The notes under the pieces were generated by a model that worked only from the letters and a program-made list of their open reading frames with translations, ran no database searches and was not told where the DNA came from. The position numbers and the translations under genes were made by a program. This document shows positions 59,217 through 64,000 of a DNA stretch of 64,000 bases, one piece after another (positions within the stretch are counted from its first letter, which is position 1; every line of letters begins with the position of its first letter). Source of the stretch: Gordius sp. MW1 (Eukaryota > Nematomorpha > Gordioida > Gordea > Gordiidae); assembly GCA_964036665.1 (NCBI GenBank), contig OZ038531.1, positions 3,038,001 through 3,102,000 on the forward strand, given 5' to 3'.

Positions 59217-60003
59217 ATATTTAATGAAAAATTACCTGGGCAACTTGCAAAATGTTATTAAATTTACGAAAAATCCATTCAATTTATTTGTCCGCTTATT
59301 GTTTAACATATCTTGAATATTTTTATGTACCATATGCACATATAAAGCCAATGATCTTCCATTTTCCCTTTATTAGAGATATCCCATCATAAGTTTGATA
59401 AATTGATATTAATAAAAAAATTCCTGAATTATATGGACAATTGTTAACGCATCAAAACTTTAAAGAGATAAAAATCCTAAAAAAAACCTTATGGTTGTCA
59501 TAGGATTAACGCTAAGTAGTTCTGTGCATCTCACATCTCTAATCTCAATCTAAAATTATTAAATAAAATTTTGATTTTTTTAATTTTGACAAAATATTTT
59601 TAAGGTTCACCGTTAATTTTATTAGTTCATTTTGATTTTTAGGTGGTGTAAAAGGGGAGGGGGGTTGTGCATAATATATATAATATCATCAGGGGTAATA
59701 ACTTATAATACTCATTCTCGAACGAATTTTAATTTCATAATTAATTTTTTTTATATTTTATGTTATAATTTCGCCTTTTGAGGATCTAACCTTAAAAAAG
59801 GCTTTTAAATGTTCTCATTGTTTTCCTGATATAAACGCTGCCTGAAAATGTTGCCAAAATTGCATATGTAAAATTAAAATTTGTTATATATATGGCCAAG
59901 ATTTTTTGAGGCTGTGGCAATAAAATATTTTTATAAAAACTTTGCTGTATAGTTTTTTTACTATTTGTATCATTTTTTAAAATGTCAAATATTTTTTGTC
60001 AAT
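59217..60003. other. hAT element interior, no gene seen
   Basis: AT-rich DNA between the transposase C-terminus and the LINE insertion, presumably the 3' part of the hAT element. A purine-rich GGGGAGGGGGG patch lies near 59653. Confidence 0.35.
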
Positions 60004-60113
60004 ATCCCCGTTCCACTTTGAAACACTACCAACGACGGTCCCAAGTCCGTGTGAAAAAAGTGGAGGGTTGGCGTCAGGTCGGAAGCCGGCTGTAAAAAGC
60101 AACTCCAAACAAC

Positions 60114-61490
60114 ATGGCAGCTTCAAATACGAAAATTTACCAGAATGCTAGGGCGTCCTCCCCAAACGACGCGCATTGCATCATCCGCCCGTGCAATGTG
60201 AAAAGTATACAAGGGTTACCGCCTCACTCACAACGAAGGCGGTTAAGGAATCTAGTTGTCAAACGGACAAGAGTGGCCAGCTGGAATGTGGGTACGCTGA
60301 CGGGGAAGAGCATCGAGGTTGCGCAGATGCTAAAAAGGCGAAGGATACACATAGCGTGCCTACAAGAAACGCGATGGCATGGAACAAAAGCCAGGGAGCT
60401 AGGAGATGGTTACAAGCTATACTACTCGGGTTCCCCATCACGGAAGAACGGGGTCGGTATAGTGCTTAGCGATTCCTATAAGGACAAGGTAGTCGAAGTC
60501 AAACGATGCTCGGATAGATTGATGTGCATAAAGCTGGCGGATCAAGGCGGCCTTGTCAATGTTATCTGTGCGTATTCGCCCCAGGTTGGATGTTCCGAAA
60601 TTGAGAAGGACGAATTCTATGAGAAGCTCGAAAACGAAATACGCTACGTGAAGCCTGACGAGAATCTCATCATCGGAGCAGACTTTAATGGGCACGTTGG
60701 GAAAGAAAGGGGCGTGTACGAACGAAATCACGGCGGGCATGGCTATGGGGTGAAGAACAAAGAGGGAGAGAAGTTACTACAGATGGCGCAAGCTTACGAT
60801 ATGGCCATTGTGAATACCTTCTTTCAGAAGCGTACAGAACATCTAGCAACGTACAGCAGTGGGGATCACCTTACACAGGTCGACTACATCCTAGTGAAGC
60901 GCAAAAATTTGTGGCAAGTCAAAGATTGCAAGGTTATACCGGGGGAAGAAATCGCCAAACAACATCGGCCAGTTGTCCTCGATATAGCACGAAAGATTTT
61001 TCCCGAGAGGAGAAAAGTCTACACACCAAGGACAAAGTACGAAAAGCTCAAGGATGATCGTGCAAATGAAATGTTTCACGCTCGAGCAACTCCGCTCTTG
61101 AAGGTTGCAGGCTTGGGAGGCGACATTAACAAAAGGTGGGACACCGTTGCAAATGTTCTAAAGGAAACGGCCTTTCAAATCCTGGGACGAACTAAGGGCG
61201 GCAGAGCGCACAAGCGTGAACTATGGTGGTGGAATGACTCGGTCAAAGGGGCTATAGAAGAAAAGAAGGCGTTGTACCTACGATGGTACAAAACGAAGAT
61301 AGGAGAAGACTACGTGGCATATCGTGAAGCGAAACGCAAAGCTAAGACGGCGGTTGCGATAGCGAAGAACAAGGCTTACACCGAGATGGCAAACAAGCTC
61401 GATACGAAGGGCGGCGACATAGTCATGTATAAACTCGCAAAGATTAGGGAGAAAAAAAAGTCGAGATGTCGGGACACTGAAAGTCATTAA
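60114..61490 (+). CDS. LINE endonuclease (APE-type) part
   Basis: 458 codons from ATG. The apurinic-like endonuclease fold is recognisable at residues ~55-300: ASWNVGTLTG, CLQETRWHG, KNGVGIVLSD, VNVICAYSPQ, LIIGADFNGHVG, the HLTQVDYILVKR segment and the terminal KQHRPVV histidine. Its job is to nick chromosomal DNA for target-primed reverse transcription. A Lys/Arg-rich linker follows. The frame ends prematurely just after an A8 run (61452-61459): one base fewer there would continue it directly into the reverse transcriptase frame. So this and the next entry are one polyprotein split by a +1 shift or a sequencing/assembly error. Confidence 0.9.
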   Translation: MAASNTKIYQNARASSPNDAHCIIRPCNVKSIQGLPPHSQRRRLRNLVVKRTRVASWNVGTLTGKSIEVAQMLKRRRIHIACLQETRWHGTKARELGDGYKLYYSGSPSRKNGVGIVLSDSYKDKVVEVKRCSDRLMCIKLADQGGLVNVICAYSPQVGCSEIEKDEFYEKLENEIRYVKPDENLIIGADFNGHVGKERGVYERNHGGHGYGVKNKEGEKLLQMAQAYDMAIVNTFFQKRTEHLATYSSGDHLTQVDYILVKRKNLWQVKDCKVIPGEEIAKQHRPVVLDIARKIFPERRKVYTPRTKYEKLKDDRANEMFHARATPLLKVAGLGGDINKRWDTVANVLKETAFQILGRTKGGRAHKRELWWWNDSVKGAIEEKKALYLRWYKTKIGEDYVAYREAKRKAKTAVAIAKNKAYTEMANKLDTKGGDIVMYKLAKIREKKKSRCRDTESH

Positions 61491-61509
61491 AAGCGAAGAG
61501 GGACGAACG

Positions 61510-63102
61510 TTGTGCAAACCGAAGGAAGTCATCAAAAGATGGAAAGACTATTTCCAAAATATGATGAACAAAACGAATGATAGAAGACCGCTAGAGAGGG
61601 TGGAACCGAACTCCAACTTGGTTTTACCATTCCAGGCTTATGAAGTAGGAGCGCAACTAACGAAGATGCGGAAAGGGAAAGCGCTAGGTCCCGATGATTT
61701 ACCGATCGAAGCTTGGCTTGGGTGCAAAGGAGAAGGAATCGACATAATGACAGGCCTATTTAACGCTATGCTGTATGAGAGTCGTATCCCTGACCAATGG
61801 AGGGAAAGTACTATCATACCCATATACAAAGGCAAAGGAGACGCGCAGGAATGTGGCAACTTTAGAGGTATCAAGTTGACCTGCCACTCACTAAAACTAC
61901 TAGAAAGGGTGATAGTGAAAAGGCTCAATGACGAAGTTTGTCTCTCGCCCAATCAGTTTGGATTCGTGGCCGGTAAATCAACGATGGATCCAATCTTTGC
62001 GTTGAAGCAGACGATGGAAAAATATGGCGACATAAGAAAGAACTTACACATGGTCTTCATCGATTTGGAAAAGGCCTACGATACGGTTCCGAGAGACTTA
62101 ATATGGTGGTCCCTTAGAGCCAGAAATATACCCGAAGGATATGTTCGACTTATCAAGGAAATGTATAATGGCGCGGTTGCATCTGTTAGGACTACCGTAG
62201 GAGAAACGAAACCCTTCCGAATAATGATTGGACTACATCAAGGGTCAGCGTTAAGCCCATTCTTGTTTAATCTAATTATGGATACAATAACAAAGGACTT
62301 GCACAAGCCAGCCCCTTGGACTATGCTATATGCCGATGATATTGTCCTATGCGATGAAACAAGAGAAGGGGTTTTTCATCAGGCGAAAAAATGGTCAGAA
62401 CGTTTTTCGGAATTCGGGTTAAAGGTCAGCGAGAAGAAAACGGTTTACATGCAAACGATGGGCGGTAGTCCGCAAATGCACAAAAATGGCGGTCCAATGT
62501 ACACGGAGGTTGATAAGTTCACATATCTTGGCTCGCTATTACATCAAGAGGGAGGATGTACCGCCGAAGTCCATTCTCGGATCAAGAAAGCATGGCTCAA
62601 GTGGCGCAGCATCTCCGGTGTCATGTGTGACAAAAAGATACCAATTTGGTTGAAAAGCAAGGCGTACAAAACCATCGTGCGACCGGTCTTGCTTTACGGG
62701 AGCGAAACATGGGCTGTAACCACCGCGGAGGAGAAACTTTTGCAAGTCACGGAAATGAGAATGGTGCGATGGAGCTTAGGCTACACCAAGCTGGATCGCA
62801 AGACGAACGAATCCTTGATGACAAAGATGGGTATACAAGCGACGAAGGACTTCTTAAGAGAAAATCGACTGCGGTGGTACGGCCATGTATTACGAAGATA
62901 TGAGGACGATGTCACACGGCGAACGCTGGAGATGGACGTGCCTGGAAGAAGAGGAAGGGGCAGACCACGTGCCACCTGGAAACGACTGGTCAAAAAGGAT
63001 ATGGACGTCAAACAAATGGAAATTGGCATGGCATTTACGCGACTCAGATGGAAGAGGCTGCTGAAAACTTACCCCACGTCTGTGGGATTTCCAACACGAT
63101 AA
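61510..63102 (+). CDS. LINE reverse transcriptase part
   Basis: This 530-codon frame is open from about 61460 (codons before the nominal start are also protein-like). Reverse transcriptase blocks appear in order: KALGPDDLPIEAW, QWRESTIIPIYKGKG, FRGIKLTCHSLKLLERV, QFGFVAGKST, HMVFIDLEKAYDTVPRDL (catalytic Asp), GLHQGSALSPFLFNLIM, MLYADDIVLC (YADD catalytic pair), FTYLGSLLHQEG. The C-terminal RLRWYGHVLRR and GRRGRGRPRATWKRL are typical of this LINE group. There is no RNase H. The stop codon lies five bases from the element's end. Catalytic residues are intact. Confidence 0.93.
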   Translation: MCKPKEVIKRWKDYFQNMMNKTNDRRPLERVEPNSNLVLPFQAYEVGAQLTKMRKGKALGPDDLPIEAWLGCKGEGIDIMTGLFNAMLYESRIPDQWRESTIIPIYKGKGDAQECGNFRGIKLTCHSLKLLERVIVKRLNDEVCLSPNQFGFVAGKSTMDPIFALKQTMEKYGDIRKNLHMVFIDLEKAYDTVPRDLIWWSLRARNIPEGYVRLIKEMYNGAVASVRTTVGETKPFRIMIGLHQGSALSPFLFNLIMDTITKDLHKPAPWTMLYADDIVLCDETREGVFHQAKKWSERFSEFGLKVSEKKTVYMQTMGGSPQMHKNGGPMYTEVDKFTYLGSLLHQEGGCTAEVHSRIKKAWLKWRSISGVMCDKKIPIWLKSKAYKTIVRPVLLYGSETWAVTTAEEKLLQVTEMRMVRWSLGYTKLDRKTNESLMTKMGIQATKDFLRENRLRWYGHVLRRYEDDVTRRTLEMDVPGRRGRGRPRATWKRLVKKDMDVKQMEIGMAFTRLRWKRLLKTYPTSVGFPTR

Positions 63103-63565
63103 AGAAGATCCCCGTTCCACTTTGTGCCCTTATAATTCATTTATACAAAAACTTATTATACCATGTGAAATTTTCTATGTTGTTTCAATAACATTATTTT
63201 GTTTTATTTATAAATAAATTTTATTTATTTATGCCCTATAAACATGAGGTCTGAGACATACCAGTGTGATGTTATTAGAAAAAATACACCAAGTGATAGC
63301 GGAATTTTAAATTTGTCCAACGTTTATGAGGGAAATTGTTTTAATTGCGTTTGACCCATGCACGTATCCAGATTTTGGATTGGGGGGGGGGCGAAAATGT
63401 CTTAAGTTCAGTTAAGGGGGGGGGGGCGATCAAAACATAATTTTTTTTAATTTTTGAGGGTTTTCGTATTGAAATTTTTTTGTCCCCCTCCTACCTACGC
63501 CAATGGTTTGACCCCGTCAGCCCCCCCCCCAAGGCAAAAAGGCTAGCTACGCCACTGTACTTACC

Positions 63566-64000
63566 ATATTCAATTTTTTAATTATCCCGCAAAAAGTACA
63601 AAATTATTTGTATCTTATTTTTGATTAATTCGAAATTCGCGTCGCATCACTTTTGCATTACATTTATCAATCATATAATTAATGGTTTATATTCCAATCT
63701 TATGTAAAAAACTAATTGATGGATACGAACTCCCACAAGCCAAACATCTAAATTAGGCTCTGTAAAAAATAAATTTAAAGCTAATATCCCTAATAGTTAT
63801 CATTATTTTTTCTTTGAGTGATATTGCTTTTGTAACGTTTTTTCTCTGTGATTTTATTATTGGAGTTATATTTTCTAATACATAAGCAAAAAATTTCTAT
63901 AAATTCTATTTATTACCATGCTCATCCTTAAATAATTGATGAATTTTATTCCACAGCTTTCCGAGGTAGTATAAGATTCACCTTCATTTACCTTATATAC
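63566..64000. other. AT-rich end of window
   Basis: No gene, RNA or bounded repeat is visible after the hAT target duplication. Confidence 0.4.

Larger units (their letters stand above)
60021..63107 (+). mobile_element. Young RTE-like LINE, 17-bp TSD
   Basis: ATCCCCGTTCCACTTTG occurs immediately before (60004-60020) and after (63108-63124) the element, a perfect 17-bp duplication typical of target-primed reverse transcription. The element is 3087 bp: a 5' UTR of about 93 bp, an endonuclease part, a reverse transcriptase part and a 3' UTR of only 5 bp (AGAAG), ending GATAAAGAAG. The perfect duplication and nearly intact frame imply recent insertion. Old copies at 15361 and 25209 share the AAG-repeat tail. 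Domain content and lack of a separate gag-like ORF1 suggest an RTE-type clade. Confidence 0.92.
57385..63557 (+). mobile_element. 6.2-kb hAT element with nested insertions
   Basis: Starts CAGTGGCGTAGCTAGGTGG and ends GGCTAGCTACGCCACTG, with a perfect 8-bp duplication TACTTACC on both sides (57377-57384 and 63558-63565). This joins two termini more than 6 kb apart. Inside are hAT transposase remnants on the plus strand (57574-57702; 58830-59216) plus later arrivals: MITE piece 57704, solo LTR 57789-58472, MITE 58617-58790 and LINE 60021-63107. Subtracting the LTR, the complete MITE and the LINE leaves roughly 2.2 kb of host element, so it is already deleted or decayed. It is not autonomous now. 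Confidence 0.9.

Noticed and set aside
61452-61459. Classical -1 programmed frameshift at A_AAA_AAG
   Set aside because: The downstream frame is +1 relative to the first, and the -1 frame hits a stop within a few codons, so a -1 slip would not join the two parts.

Overview
This window looks like AT-rich, repeat-dense nuclear DNA from an animal, probably an arthropod. The evidence is spliced genes with GT-AG introns, a nuclear tRNA-Tyr with an intron, a chymotrypsin-fold serine protease homologue with a Thr/Ser-rich linker, and RTE-like, hAT-like, piggyBac-like and BEL/Pao-like elements. A crustacean such as a copepod is a guess, not a result.

Host genes are sparse and all on the minus strand. 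(1) An unrecognised basic/Ser-rich protein has its first exon at 5537-6615, a TATA+Inr promoter at 6711-6742 and a phase-compatible candidate second exon at 4678-4783. (2) A probable first exon of another unrecognised gene lies at 42919-43154. (3) A complete six-exon gene at 46186-51121 encodes a secreted 392-residue serine protease homologue. Its catalytic His and Ser are replaced, so it should be a non-cleaving pseudoprotease. (4) A tRNA-Tyr(GUA) gene lies at 35581-35667.

Most of the rest is mobile DNA, and many boundaries are confirmed by target-site duplications (TSDs). 18802-24235 is a 5.4-kb foldback element: hAT-style ends, an 8-bp TSD, and two arms of more than 2 kb built from minisatellites. 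57385-63557 is a 6.2-kb hAT element (8-bp TSD). It carries transposase remnants and later insertions: a solo LTR (5-bp TSD), a MITE (8-bp TSD) and a young RTE-like LINE (17-bp TSD). That LINE is intact apart from one extra base in an A8 run. 47166-47939 is a hAT derivative inside the protease intron that keeps a BED zinc finger. 39203-39811 is piggyBac-like (TTAA). 33410-34124 holds two hAT-type elements in tandem separated by a shared TSD. Older LINE copies lie at 15361-18275 and 25209-25885, the latter split by a MITE.

Four long copies and one partial copy of a composite dispersed family (hairpin end, purine tract, about 120-bp tandem repeats, GTCC-rich end, tRNA-like module) lie at 10492-12425, 28740-29885, 30335-30545, 34375-35530 and 36203-37730, in both orientations. 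Short MITEs ending CATGGGCGTAGCC are scattered throughout. The remaining AT-rich stretches show no supportable gene.
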